Shown in pieces: positions 43,792 through 54,688 of a stretch of DNA of 64,000 nt. This DNA comes from Phytophthora quininea. Lineage: Eukaryota; Oomycota; Peronosporomycetes; Peronosporales; Peronosporaceae. The position numbers and the translations under genes were made by a program. The stretch's first letter is position 1. Every line of letters begins with the position of its first letter. The DNA lies in the NCBI GenBank assembly GCA_011947345.1, contig JAAVTG010000114.1:62001-126000 (forward strand). Direction: 5' to 3'. The notes beneath the pieces are model-generated. The model had not been told where the DNA came from, did no database searches, and worked only from the letters and a program-made list of their open reading frames with translations.

Positions 43792-44072
43792 TCACGGGGA
43801 TTGCATCCAAGCGAGGGGCCTCTGGGGCTTGAGCAGTCGATCGCAAAGTGAGGGTCTGCTCTCTAGGCCGCCGCTGAACCCACGACTAATATCCAGGACT
43901 TGTGTGAGAATCACATCTGATGTCAGCACTTGTAAGCGCGAGCTAGCGCTGCAAGCCACGCCCGACGCGTTGGAATTTTGCGCATGCAACAAGATCAAGT
44001 CGTTGAAGGATTTCTATTTGCTGTTCGTACTGATCACGGAGATTAATTTGGTAGCTGAAGTGCAGAGACGAT

Positions 44073-45846
44073 TTACCTTGCAGATGACGAAGACGAGGAC
44101 TCGATGACCTGCGGGAAGCACGGAAACTGCGCGAGGTCTTGGATCGCGTCCAACGCGGCCATGCCCTCCATAAACACCTTGTTGGGGGTCAGCCAGTCGT
44201 CTTCCAACAGCCCCTCGGTGAACGTGCCGTACGTGTCGGCCGGATTGTACTGGTAGGCGCTCTCGGGTTCAACGACCACATGTAGCCGCCTGCATATCCC
44301 TTCTCGAGCATCACCTCGACCGTAAAGTCCGTCGTGCGCTTCGTCGTGAGCTTCGGGTGCCTGTCCTTGCCATACAGGCCTGCAAATTCGCCCAGCACCA
44401 TCGCGTACGGGGACGACTGCTGCAGGTAGCCAAACATGGCGTTCATGGTGGCTGCAACGTTGTGCTTCAGCGTGGCATTGTCCAGTTCCACGTAATCGTC
44501 GAGGCCTCCTTCTGCATTGGGGTGCCACCGCCGTAAAGATACCAAGCCACACTCACTCCGGTGTTGTAGTAGTGCGGGGCCCACACCAATTTGTTCTCAA
44601 CAGTGAGCGCGACGGGGTTGGCGCCGGCATGCTCCAGACCTCCGCCCCACCAGTCGTAGTAGCCTCTTTTCTTGCCGTTCAGATTGATGGTGCCGCCGCT
44701 GTTGGCGATGCCTTCAACGAAGGCCATCCAGTTGGGGCAGCCCTCCAGCATCTGGTTGCCGATCAGCGCCGCTCCGTCCTGCCAATTCGGGGCGTCTCCA
44801 CCCCACGAACACTCGTACGGCTCGTTCTTCAAGTCCAAACCGACGATGTTCCAGTACTTGGAGCCGCACAGGTTCTTGGTCAGAATGTCAACGGCTTCGA
44901 GGAACTGATCTTGCGTCACGTTCAGCTCTTCGCTGTACCAGGCACCGCCGGATTTCCGCGGGTCTAGCGTGTGCAGACTGATCAAGACCGAGACGTGTCG
45001 GAAGGCGAGCGCCTCCACGATCGACTGAATGGTCGAGATGTACGACGTAATGTTGATGGCTCGGTTGGTCTCGACGTTGATGAGGGACTTTTCAGGCGCC
45101 ACGTCGTTGAGGATGTTCTTGATGCATACTGGCAGACGCACGCTATTGAACTGGTTGCGCGCTAGGAAGGCTGCAATCTCGTACACGGACGTGCCGTTGT
45201 CCATGTTCTCCCAGAGCCCAAAGGGGACTGCAAGGCCAGTCTCCATGCCGAACCAATTGACGCCTTTGATGCCGACCGGGACCTCGGTGCCGTTCTTCGA
45301 GACGGCCCAGATCTGGCCGTCCTTGCTTTGGTAGTCAGGGAGTTCGCAGCCCATGTCGGGGTACGACTTGGGGTTGCCCACCTGTCCGTCGTCCGAGATG
45401 ATGACCTGGTCGTCGTTCTGTCCGTCCTTGATCTTCCTCTTTTCGCTCAGCCGTTGCTCATAGTTTTCCTGTTTGACTTGAATCACTTTCCGCTCATCGA
45501 TCGCTTGCAATGTCATCACGGCAAAGGCGCCGCCAACGATCACTAGAAGGAGGAGAAGTCCAGGCCAGGTCTGCGTAACAGTCGGTTAGTAACGAGCACT
45601 TGGTTGACGGCGATAAAAGAAAACTCAACTCACTCGAATGCGTCCTTTGTAGTCCTTCGCCCGCTCAGGTGGTCTGGTTAGGTCGAGATCGGCGGCCATC
45701 AGCCGCATCTCAGTCATGCGGTAGCCCGAGGAAGAGCTCCGGGACTCTGTCAGCCGAGGACCATTGGAGCTGTCGAGGTAAAGACTGTAGTGCCCGCTGG
45801 AAAAATCACTGGTCTCGACGGTCCGCGGGGTCAAGACTTCACCCAT
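44073..45846 (-). CDS. GH5 glycoside hydrolase, type II membrane protein (array member 3)
   Basis: Exon 1 starts at MGEVLTPRTVETSDFSSG (45846) and ends DYKGRIR; a MQSPDSAMG start at 45867 is possible. Exon 2 begins TWPGLLLLLVIVGGAFAV. The GH5 catalytic Glu residues are in GLDLKNEP and VLGEFAGLYG. One-base losses at a C run near 44521 and one near 44275 break the frame, both in homopolymers. The protein ends SSSSSSAR. It is almost identical to member 2 over 43000-43340 versus 45090-45430, but clearly different elsewhere. Confidence 0.87.
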
Positions 45847-46149
45847 GGCGCTGTCGGGGGATTGCAAAATGTGAAGTGAACTTGAGCCGACATACCATCG
45901 TCGGAGGACATTGATCCCATAGTCCGTTGACGTTTACGTGAGAAAAATAACGTACCATGGGATGCCTCCTGTGGCGATATCCGTTTTGTAGCTGTCCGCC
46001 AAACGAACAATGTGAGGCGCAATTCTACTACCAACACATCTAGCATGGAATTGTAGTCGACCTTCGTCAGCTCGACAAATGCAACAGTCAAGAAAGCTTT
46101 TCATCTGGAGGTTGTCTGTGAATTATATTGAAAATCCGTACTAACTACC
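45847..46149. other. Intergenic between GH5 members 3 and 4
   Basis: Contains a small minus-strand frame without family features. Nothing else is seen. Confidence 0.4.
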
Positions 46150-47952
46150 TCACGATGAAACTGTTTGCGGGAAGCACGGGAACATCTTGAGGTCCTTGAG
46201 ATCGTCCATCGCCGACATGCCCTTGAGGAAGACTTTGTTGGGGGTGAGCCAGTCGTCCTCAAGCAGACCCTCGGTGAATGTGCCGAACGTATCGGCAGGA
46301 TTGTATTGGTAGGCGCTCTCGGGGTTGAGCGACCACATGAAGCCTCCTGCGAAGCCCTCTTTGAGCATCACCTGGATCGTGAAGTCCGTTGAACGCTGGG
46401 TGGTCAGCTTCGGATGGGCGTCTGTGGCGTACAGACCGGCGAACTCGCCCAAAACCATCGCGTACGGAGACGATTGTCGAAGGTAGCCGAACATGGTGTC
46501 CATCGTCTTTTCCACATTGCTTTTGAGGTCGTCGTCACTCAACTCGACGTAATTCTCGATCGCCCCACTTGCCGTCACTTCTCCAGATGCGTACATGTAC
46601 CAGGCCGGGTAGACGCCCGTATTGTAGTAATGCGGGGCCCATACGAGTTTGTTTTCGACGCTGAACTCGATGGGATTGTCGCCAGCCTTCTCCAGACCGC
46701 CACCCCACCAGTCGAAGTACGTGTTCGTCCTACTTCCCAGAGTAATCGTTCCTGAGCTAGCGATACCTTCAACGAAAGCCATCCAGTTGGGACAACCTTT
46801 TAGCATCCGGTTACCGATCAAAGCCGCTCCTTTCTGCCAGTCTGGTGCAGCACCGCCCCATGAACATTGGTACGGCTCGTTCTTCATGTCCAAGCCGATG
46901 ATGTTCCAGTATTCGGCGCTGCAGAGGTTCTTGGTCAGAATGTCGACGGCCTCTAGGAATTGGTCCTGCGTCACGCCAAGGTCGTCACTGTACCAGGCAC
47001 CGCCAGACTTCTTGGGGTCGAGCGTGTGGAGACTAATCATGACCGTGATTTTGCGATACCCGAGCGCCTGCACGATGGTCTGCAGCGTTGTCATGTACGA
47101 CGTGATGTTGATCGCTCTGTTGGTGTTGACATTGATGAGATCCTTGTCGGGTGGAGTATTCTTGAGGATGCTTTTGATACACACCGGGAGACGCACACTG
47201 TTGAACTTGTTGCGAGCCAAAAACCCCGCAATCTCGTACACGGACGTTCCGTTCATCATGTTCTCCCACAGCCCGAATGGAATGGCGAGACCGGTCTCCA
47301 TGCCGAACCAGTTGACGCCTTTGATGCCGACAGGAACCTCGGTGCCGTTCTTCGAGACCGCCCAGATCTGACCGTTCTTGCTTTGGTAGTTCGGTAGCTC
47401 GCAGCCCATGTCGGGATACTTTTTCGGATTGCCAACTTGTCCGTCGTCCGAGATGAGAACGCCGTTGTCCGTGAGCCCGTCGTTAATTCTTCGCCGAGCT
47501 TCCGTGTTGTTCTCATAGCGAGCTTGGCCAACTGTGGCCTTATTGTGAGCGCTAATCGCACACGCCGTGATGATGGCAGCAGCTCCGCCCATAACGGTGC
47601 ACAATAGGATCAGTCCTCTCCATGTCTGTAGTAACAGCAAGAAGACCATTAGATCAACAATCCCAACGCCAAACTGCTAGTACTGCTCTCGACGTACCCG
47701 GATGCGCCCCTTGTAGTCCCTCTGTCGCTCTGGGGCCGAGTCGTCGCTCGGTTCCATGGCCATGAGTTTCATTTCTGTCTTCCGCTCGGCCATACTCTCT
47801 CGTCCTGATTCCGACGCGCGGTCTACATATGCGCTAGCACGGCTGCTGGTGTATTCGGTATTCCGGAAGGCTGAAGCTGGCGGTTCGCCGGCACTACCGG
47901 CATCGCTTGTAGTCTCATTCGACTTGGGCGGGACTGGTCGAACTATCTCCAT
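46150..47952 (-). CDS. GH5 glycoside hydrolase, type II membrane protein (array member 4)
   Basis: Intact: exon 1 47952-47698 (MEIVRPVPPKSNETTS...DYKGRIR) and exon 2 47625-46150, with an intron of 72 bp. The anchor is TWRGLILLCTVMGGAAAIITA, followed by a luminal or extracellular GH5 domain from MGCELPNYQSKNGQIWAV. Catalytic residues are in GLDMKNEP and VLGEFAGLY. It ends FPCFPQTVSS. About 576 residues. It shows fewer identical patches with its neighbours than members 2, 3 and 5 share, so it seems to have escaped recent conversion. Confidence 0.92.
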
Positions 47953-48133
47953 GTGCGCACGCAGGTATGAGCTCTCTGCAGTCCAATTTGAAGAATGAAA
48001 AACTCCTACTACGGTCGATCGTGCTCGGCGGTTAAGTGTTTCGGAAACGGATAGCGAAAAACAACTACCACGTCGAGTTCAAAATTGTACATATCCAAGG
48101 CAAAGGAAACAAAACTGCTATCTAGAGACCCTC

Positions 48134-49874
48134 TTACACAGAGCCGCTTGACACTTCCGTCTCGAAGCACGGGAACATCTTGAGGTCTTTGATCTCATCC
48201 AGAGCAGCAATACCCTCCACAAACACCTTGTTCGGGGTCAGCCAGTCGTCGTCCAGCAGACCTTCAGTGAATGTGCCGTACGTGTCGGCTGGATTGTACT
48301 GGTAGGCACTCTCAGGGTTTAGAGACCACATGTAGCCGCCTGCGTATCCAGCCTTCAGCATCACCTCAATTGTAAAGTCGGTTGTGCGCTTCGTAGTGAG
48401 CTTGGGGTGCTTGTCCTTGCCGTACAGGCCTGCAAACTCGCCCATAACCATAGCGGACTGCGAGGTTCCCAGCAGGTACCCAAACATCTTGTCCATGGTC
48501 TTCTCGACGTTGTTTCTCAGCGTGTCATCGTCCAGCTCCACATAGTCCTCCAGCGCTCCCTCGGCGTTCTGCGTTCCCGAAGCGTAGAGGTACCAGGCAG
48601 GGCTCACACCAGTGTTGTAATAGTGCGGGGCCCACACCAACTTGTTGTCAATATCGAAAGTGATCGGAGCGTTGCCAGCGTCGGCGAGACCTCCGCCCCA
48701 CCAATCGAAGTACGTGTTTTCCTTTCCGTTCAAAGTGATGGTGCCCGAGCTTGCAATGCCTTCGACGAAGGCCAACCAGTTGGGACAGTCTTTCAGCATT
48801 CGATTGCCGATCAACGTCGCTCCTTTTGCCAGTCCGGGGCGTCTCCACCCCACGAACACTCGTGAGGCTCGTTCTTGAGGTCCAGGCCGATGACGTTCCA
48901 GTACTTGGAGCCGCACAAGTTTTTAGTCAGGACATCAATGGCCCCCAAGAAATCGTCTTCAGAGACGCCGAGTTTCTCGCTGTACCAAGCGCCACCCGAT
49001 TCCTTCGGGTCGAGTGTGTGGAGGCTGATCATGACGGTAATGTGTCGGTACCCCAACGCCTGCACGATCGTCTGGATCGTCGTAATGTACGACGTGATAT
49101 TGATGGCGCGGTTCGTATTGGTGTTGATGAGCGTCTTGTCAGGCGCCACGTCGTTGAGGATGTTCTTGATGCAGACGGGAAGACGCACACTATTGAACTT
49201 GTTGCGCGACAAGAAGCCCGCCACCTCGTACACAGACGTTCCGTTCTCCATGTTTTCCCAAAGACCAAACGGAATGGCGAGACCAGTCTCCATGCCGAAC
49301 CAATTGATGCCTTTGATACCAACCGGCACCTCGGTTCCGTTCTTGGCGACGGCGAAGATCTGCCCGTTCTTGCTTTGGTAGTCTGGCAGCTCGCAGCCCA
49401 TGTCGGGGTATTTTTGGGGTTGCCCACCTGTCCGTCGTCCGAGACGATGACCCCATCGTCGGTCAGTCCGTCCTTGATCTTGCGCTTTTCCTGCGCCGCG
49501 TTCTCGTATCTGCGGGCGTTGACGCTCATCTGGTCGTTGGTGTTGATGGCGTTGATGGTGATCAGCGCGGCGGCCGCACCGACGATGGCCACGAGCAGCA
49601 GCAGACCGGGCCACGTGCGGATGCGGCCCTTGTAGTCCTTGGTGCGCTCTGGGGGCGTGCCGAGCTCCGGCTCGACGGCCATGAGCTTCATCTCGGTCTG
49701 CCGCTGGCCGGCGGGTCCGTAGATGGTGCTCTCGCGCCCCGAGTCGGTCATGCGCATGGAGGACTCGACGCCCCCGCTGGAATACTCGCTGTTGCGGAGG
49801 AGTTCGCTGTTGCGGAAGGTCGGGGCGTTACCGTTACCGGAGGTGGGCCCCATGGGACGAGAGATCTCCGCCAT
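48134..49874 (-). CDS. GH5 glycoside hydrolase, intronless (array member 5)
   Basis: The start MAEISRPMGPTSGNGN at 49874 leads in one exon through DYKGRIRTWPGLLLLVAIVG. The intron found in members 2-4 between GRIR and TWPG is absent exactly. Catalytic Glu residues are in GLDLKNEP and VMGEFAGLYG; the protein ends CFETEVSSGSV. Two one-base losses break the frame: an A run near 49413, and 48824-48827 where the plus strand has TTTT against TTTTT in member 2. Its C-terminal 450 bp and the NEP region are near-identical to member 2, whereas the middle and N-terminus differ. Confidence 0.88.
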
Positions 49875-50350
49875 TTCGCGCGCAATCGGATCAGCTAACT
49901 GAGCGTCGGGAAGACACGTGAGAAGGCGTCTGCTGCGGTGGATTGGAGACTGAGGACGAGAGCGAGTCGAGATTTGTATGGTCATGGAAGAGGAGCTGCG
50001 TTGTCGTCTCGCTGTTAGAGCGACCAGCTGGCGCTGCGGGGCGAGTAGCGAGCAGAATTTTGGTCTGAACCTCATCAGAGCGCACGGGTCTGTAGCAGCT
50101 CGAGAAGGCTGGCAACTCCATTCGAGGGGAACACGACCGTTGCCACGTTAGTCCTCGCAGCGCGTCGGAGCGTGGCGACAAGGAGCTTGTATTCAGCAGA
50201 AAAGACTCTCGTTCAAACAGCAAAACAAGTGCGAAATTAATGTGCTGGTGCTGAGAGGTAGATGGCACGCCACGATGGTCAAGAATCCACAACGAGATAA
50301 CAGAGCCCACCGCTACGAACTAGGGCTTCGGCTGCGGACGTCGGATCACT
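49875..50350. other. Intergenic, no gene recognised
   Basis: Lies between the 5' end of GH5 member 5 and the 3' end of the desulfurase/PP-loop gene. It should hold the member 5 promoter. No convincing coding sequence is seen. Confidence 0.4.
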
Positions 50351-53300
50351 TTACTCTATTGCTGCCTCGTCCTCCTCTGTCGAGCTGCTCGTCGCCGAGG
50401 CGGCGTTGGGCGTGGTCTGCTTCTCTGCGGCCTTCTTGTCTTTGCCTTTGCTGGATGGAGCTCGTTTGCGCTCCTGCTTGGCCTGCTCGATGCGGGCGCG
50501 CACGGCCTCCAGTGGCGCGTAGCTGGCGTCGTCCATGAGCGGCAGCAGTGCACGACGCAGGCTGTTGTACATCTCCGGGTACAGACTCTCCTCCTGAGCG
50601 AGCATCTTTTTAATGCGATGGCGCTCCTTGGGCTCCTCGAAGCAGGCGGGGCAGTTCTCATTAATCACGGGCAAACGCGAGTCGTAGGCAAACTTCTTCA
50701 GCTCGACCTCGCGCACGTAGGCCAGCGGACGCAGCACTTGGATGTCGCGCTGGTCGTTCCAGTACTTGGCCTTCATAGTACGAAGCTGTCCATTGTGCAT
50801 GGCCGACATGAAGAAACTCTCGGCCAAATCATCGAGGTGCTGAGCCAGCACCAGCTTGTTGAAACCCTCCTTACGGCAGCACGTGTACAGCACACCGCGT
50901 TTCATGCGAGCGCAGTAGCTGCACAACGAGTCGCCATTCATCTCGCACGTGGCGCGCTCGATGATGTTCTCCGAGAGGTAGAAATACGGCACGCCCAACG
51001 CTCGCATGTACTCTTTCAGAGGGCTCGGATCAAACGACGGCGTCTGAGGGTCCACCGTAGCGCAGGCCAGCTCGAAGCGAACTGGGGCTCGCTTCTGGAA
51101 GCGCAGCAACACGTGCAACAAGCTCAGCGAGTCCTTGCCGCCAGACACACCCAGCAGCAATCGGTCTCCGTCCTGGATCATATCCCACTGCATCATTGCC
51201 TGCCCCACCCAGCGCATGAGCTTCTTCGGGGGCGTAGGGAACAACTTCGTAGCCGCTGTCTTCTGCGCCATGGCTGTCGTAGTCTCCTGTACAGTGGCTG
51301 CTGTTACACCAAGTCCACACGTTGGTGGAGTACGCACTGAGCAGCGGCTGGTGCTACATTTGCCCGTGCTGCAGACATCCGTAGCCTTCTTCGTGGTAGT
51401 GACTGGGGTTTCAGCAACGTCAGGTCCATTCGATGTCGAGCGAAGAGGGTATTTGCCACCAGTCTGCCGATCATTGTCAGCCGAACCACTAAACGCCTTT
51501 GCGTCGTTGATAGTGCCGTTCGCTGGGGCTGGAGTCGCTGGAACGGGGCAGCACGTCCCTGTTGCGCATACTGGGGCAGGAGCAGGTGCAGCGCCGGCGA
51601 CTTTTTCCACTGACCTCTGAGCTCTCCAGTCTGGTATCGTGCAGGTTGATACGGCCCTCGGATAATCTCAGTCAGCATCGGCTTCTCTCCTCTCTTAACG
51701 GCCTCTGCTGCCTCTGAAGGATACACAAACCAGCGAAGTGCGTCGTCGTCCGCTTGCTCAAGCATTTGAGAAGCAGAAGCGGACACTACCTGGGACGAAC
51801 TGCTCTTCTCACTCATGAGGTCCGCCAGCCTCCGTGCCTCTGCCAAGTTTTCTGCCCGGTGAGCAGTCAGCTCCTTCTCGTCGCCGCTCAGAGTTTGCGA
51901 TCGAGTTTTCTCTTCAAGCGAAGTTGCGAAATGCGAAAGCCACTTGCGGAAGGGAACTTGGTGAAGCGAGTTGTGTGTTTCCACGCGCCACTTTTGTGGT
52001 TGAATTTGTACTGCGGAAGGAACTTCCAGCCGTCCGTTGCTACGAAATGCACGGCAGCGAGCACATATTCGAGCTCCGACTCGCTTATGAAGTACGGGAA
52101 GCTCATTCGCGTGAAGCCAGGACGCAGCATTTCCTTCTTATCGATCAGCGCGCGTTCAAGAGCGAGCACATCGTGTCTGGCGAGTCCTAGCAGTCTCGTG
52201 GCGTACGGACCGGCACACTGGCAGCCGCCACGCGTCTGAATCCCAAAGAGATCGTTCAGCAGCGCGCACAAAGTTGTAGTGCAGAAATCGCTCACCGAAG
52301 CGCACCAGGAAAGAGAAGACGGGGATCTGCTCCACCTTCTCGCTATGGCGACCCAGCAGCACGATGTGGTCGTTCTGACTCAGCGACTCGCGCACACGTT
52401 GCACATTGCGGCGTTCCAGGGCCATGATGTTCTTCACACCCACACGCTGCTTCAGCTCAAAGGCGAGGCCCAGTCGTATGCTGCCCAAAATGTCGGGCGT
52501 TCCTCCCTCTTCACGCTCGGCACGGTTTGACAGGTAGCGGTGGTCGTTCTCCGTGACGAAAAGACCGTTCCACCGCCTGGGGTGGTCGGCACTGCGTTGG
52601 TAAGCAGTCGCTTCTTCACAACGAGCACTCCAGGGGACCCGGGACCGCCAATAAACTTGTGACCGGAGATGAACACTGCGTCCTTGTAGACAAACGGAAG
52701 CAGCTTCTCATCGGTCACCACGGGGTTCATGTCGATCTTGACGTACGGCGCACACGTCGCGTAGTCCCAGCAGGCCAGCGCGCCATTTTGATGCAGCAAC
52801 GCCGAGACTGCGTTTACGTCCGTCAGCACGCCAGTAAGATTCGACGCTGCCGAGAACGCCCCGATCTTCAGCGGTCGGTCCGCGTAGACCTGCAGCTGTT
52901 GCTCCAGCGCCTTGAGGTCCATCTCTCCGTTGTCATCTTCAGGGATCGACACTATCTCTGCCGCGCTCTCCCGCCACGGCAGCAGGTTCGAATGGTGCTC
53001 AAACGGCCCGGCAAAGACCACGGGTCTCTGCTTCGGGTCGTTCCCAGTGAATTGCAGGCCGAGCAGCCACCAACTTGTTCACTGCACTGGTGGAGCCCTG
53101 TCCCGTAAACAGCACGCAGTCCTCCGCCCCGCGCCCCGTGATTTTGGCGTTGACCGCCTGCGCGACGATCTGCCTTGCCTCATGGCGGAAGCATGTGGTC
53201 TGCAGCCCCGTGATGGACGTGGTGGTGTGCGTGTTGCCGTAGAGAGGCGCGACCTCCGAGAGCAGATAGTCCTCGATGCACTGCAGCGGCTTGGAGCTGG

Positions 53301-53511
53301 CGGTGAAGTCTGCATAGCTCAAGACGCGCGGGCCGAAGGGCGAGTCGAAGAGCGAGCGTCTGCCCACGACGTTCTGGGCGATGATCTGTACAGTCTCGAG
53401 TGCAGCGACGTCCACCTGCTCCTGGTTGGCGTCCTGGATCTGCGGCGTGAGGTCCTCCTCCAGCTCCTCGCAGAAGAAGCGAGCGGCAGCGCCCTCGTCC
53501 GGCAGCGCCAT
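50351..53511 (-). CDS. Cysteine desulfurase-like protein fused to a TtcA-like PP-loop ATPase
   Basis: The N-terminal part (53511 to about 51640) is a class V PLP enzyme. It starts MALPDEGAAARFF and shows YGNTHTTTSITGLQT, FTGQGSTSAVNKL, the PLP lysine in SGHKFIGGPGSPGVLVV and the likely catalytic cysteine in RGGCQCAGPYATRL. The C-terminal part (to 50351) is a TtcA-like domain: P-loop LLLGVSGGKDSLSLLHV, CSYCARMKRG, LVLAQHLDDLAESFFM and ENCPAC. TtcA-type enzymes thiolate tRNA. A Cys-rich, Thr-rich linker joins them, with no stop or ATG requirement between. Frame breaks occur near 53072, 52575, 52280 and 51958, plus one in an A run at about 51605. The last is at the fusion point, so two adjacent genes remain a possible alternative. 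Confidence 0.75.
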
Positions 53512-53744
53512 TGTGCTACAGTCAGATAATGCGATGACCAGCCGTTGGTACCACTTTTGTTTTGGTACATGGCTACACAACTTCAACTTGTTGAGTTTCT
53601 CCTTCCCATCGGAAGATCGGTCAGGAAGCTGCTGCAAACCGAATCAATGCGTCATCGACTGTGGCGTTGACGTCGTCAGCTCCGCGTTGCAAACGGTTCG
53701 CACACGCGGATTGCAAAAGTGGACACCGCGGTGAACAATTCGCC

Positions 53745-53760
53745 ACTCATTTTGCACTTC
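53745..53760 (+). promoter_or_regulatory. Oomycete Inr/FPR core promoter of the NLP gene
   Basis: ACTCATTTTGCACTTC, ending 24 bp before the NLP ATG at 53785, fits the 16-base oomycete core promoter consensus (GCTCATTYYNCAWTTT) well. Confidence 0.65.
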
Positions 53761-53784
53761 CCGATTCCCCACCTTCCGGACACG

Positions 53785-54514
53785 ATGAACTTGGCGGTAC
53801 TTCTCTTCGCTGCAGCTGCTGCCTTCCCTCCGGTCGCCGCCGCCAGCATCGACTACGATGCAGTGGCGCCATTCCCGCAGCCCGAGCCGGCCACCGCGTC
53901 AGAGAAGACCGCCATCACCTTCAAGCCTTCGCTTCGCATCGACAGCGGGTGCTTCCCATACCCTGCCGTCAATGAAGCCGGGGAGACCAGCGCGGGGCTC
54001 AAACTGTCCATCTTCAGTGGCAGTAAATGCAAGGGTCGACTCTGGGCTCGCAGGTGTACGGGCGAGCCGTTTGGTATAACGGTCTTTGGGCCATCATGTA
54101 CGCGTGGTATTTCCCGCAAGACAAGCCCAGCTTTCTCAGCTTCAAAAGGGCCAGCTCCACGACTGGGCTAACGTCGTGGTGTGGCTGAACAACCCCGAGG
54201 TGGAGAGGCCGACGATGATCGGCGTGTCCCCTCATCTTTCGTGAAGACGTACTCCAAGTACACGCCACCCCCTGCGGACGGTCTCAATGGCATGACCTGC
54301 ATGATCAACTACCTGGGCGACGCCAACAACAATGGCTATCACACAGTCGATACGACTTGGAAGACCGGCGGAGAGCTGCAGGACCTCATCATGTGGGAGC
54401 AACTCACAGATGAAGCGCGAAATGCTCTCACCGAGGCGAACTTTGGGGAGAACGCCAAAGTCCCGTTGATAGACGCCCATTTCGAGGAGAACCTGAAGCT
54501 GGCCTGGCCGTACT
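53785..54514 (+). pseudogene. NLP (necrosis and ethylene-inducing-like) secreted protein gene, frameshifted
   Basis: Recognised as NPP1/NLP family by a signal peptide (MNLAVLLFAAAAAFPPVAA), a central [10 protein letters not shown] block and a C-terminal FGENAKVPL-like segment followed by the usual short tail. NLPs are secreted proteins; some members permeabilise plant membranes and others are non-toxic. Three frame changes interrupt it, near 54030, 54143 and 54232. In the position of the conserved heptapeptide GHRHDWE only a His-Asp-Trp core remains; the flanking Gly-His-Arg and the final Glu are not present. On family knowledge this predicts a non-cytolytic variant even if the breaks are assembly errors. 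A strong core promoter precedes it. Confidence 0.8.
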
Positions 54515-54688
54515 AATTGTGCGACTCAATAGCCTTCGTGTTCCGACCCCTGCCTGTATCATCGTTTGATTTTTTATCGATCCTCAGAACCGAGGCTTAT
54601 TATTATTCGCACTCGAGCAGAGCAGCTCATTAATCAAATCACCGCCAACAGCAATCTTCGTTTTGTCTTCGCATAAGGTTAGCTGCCA

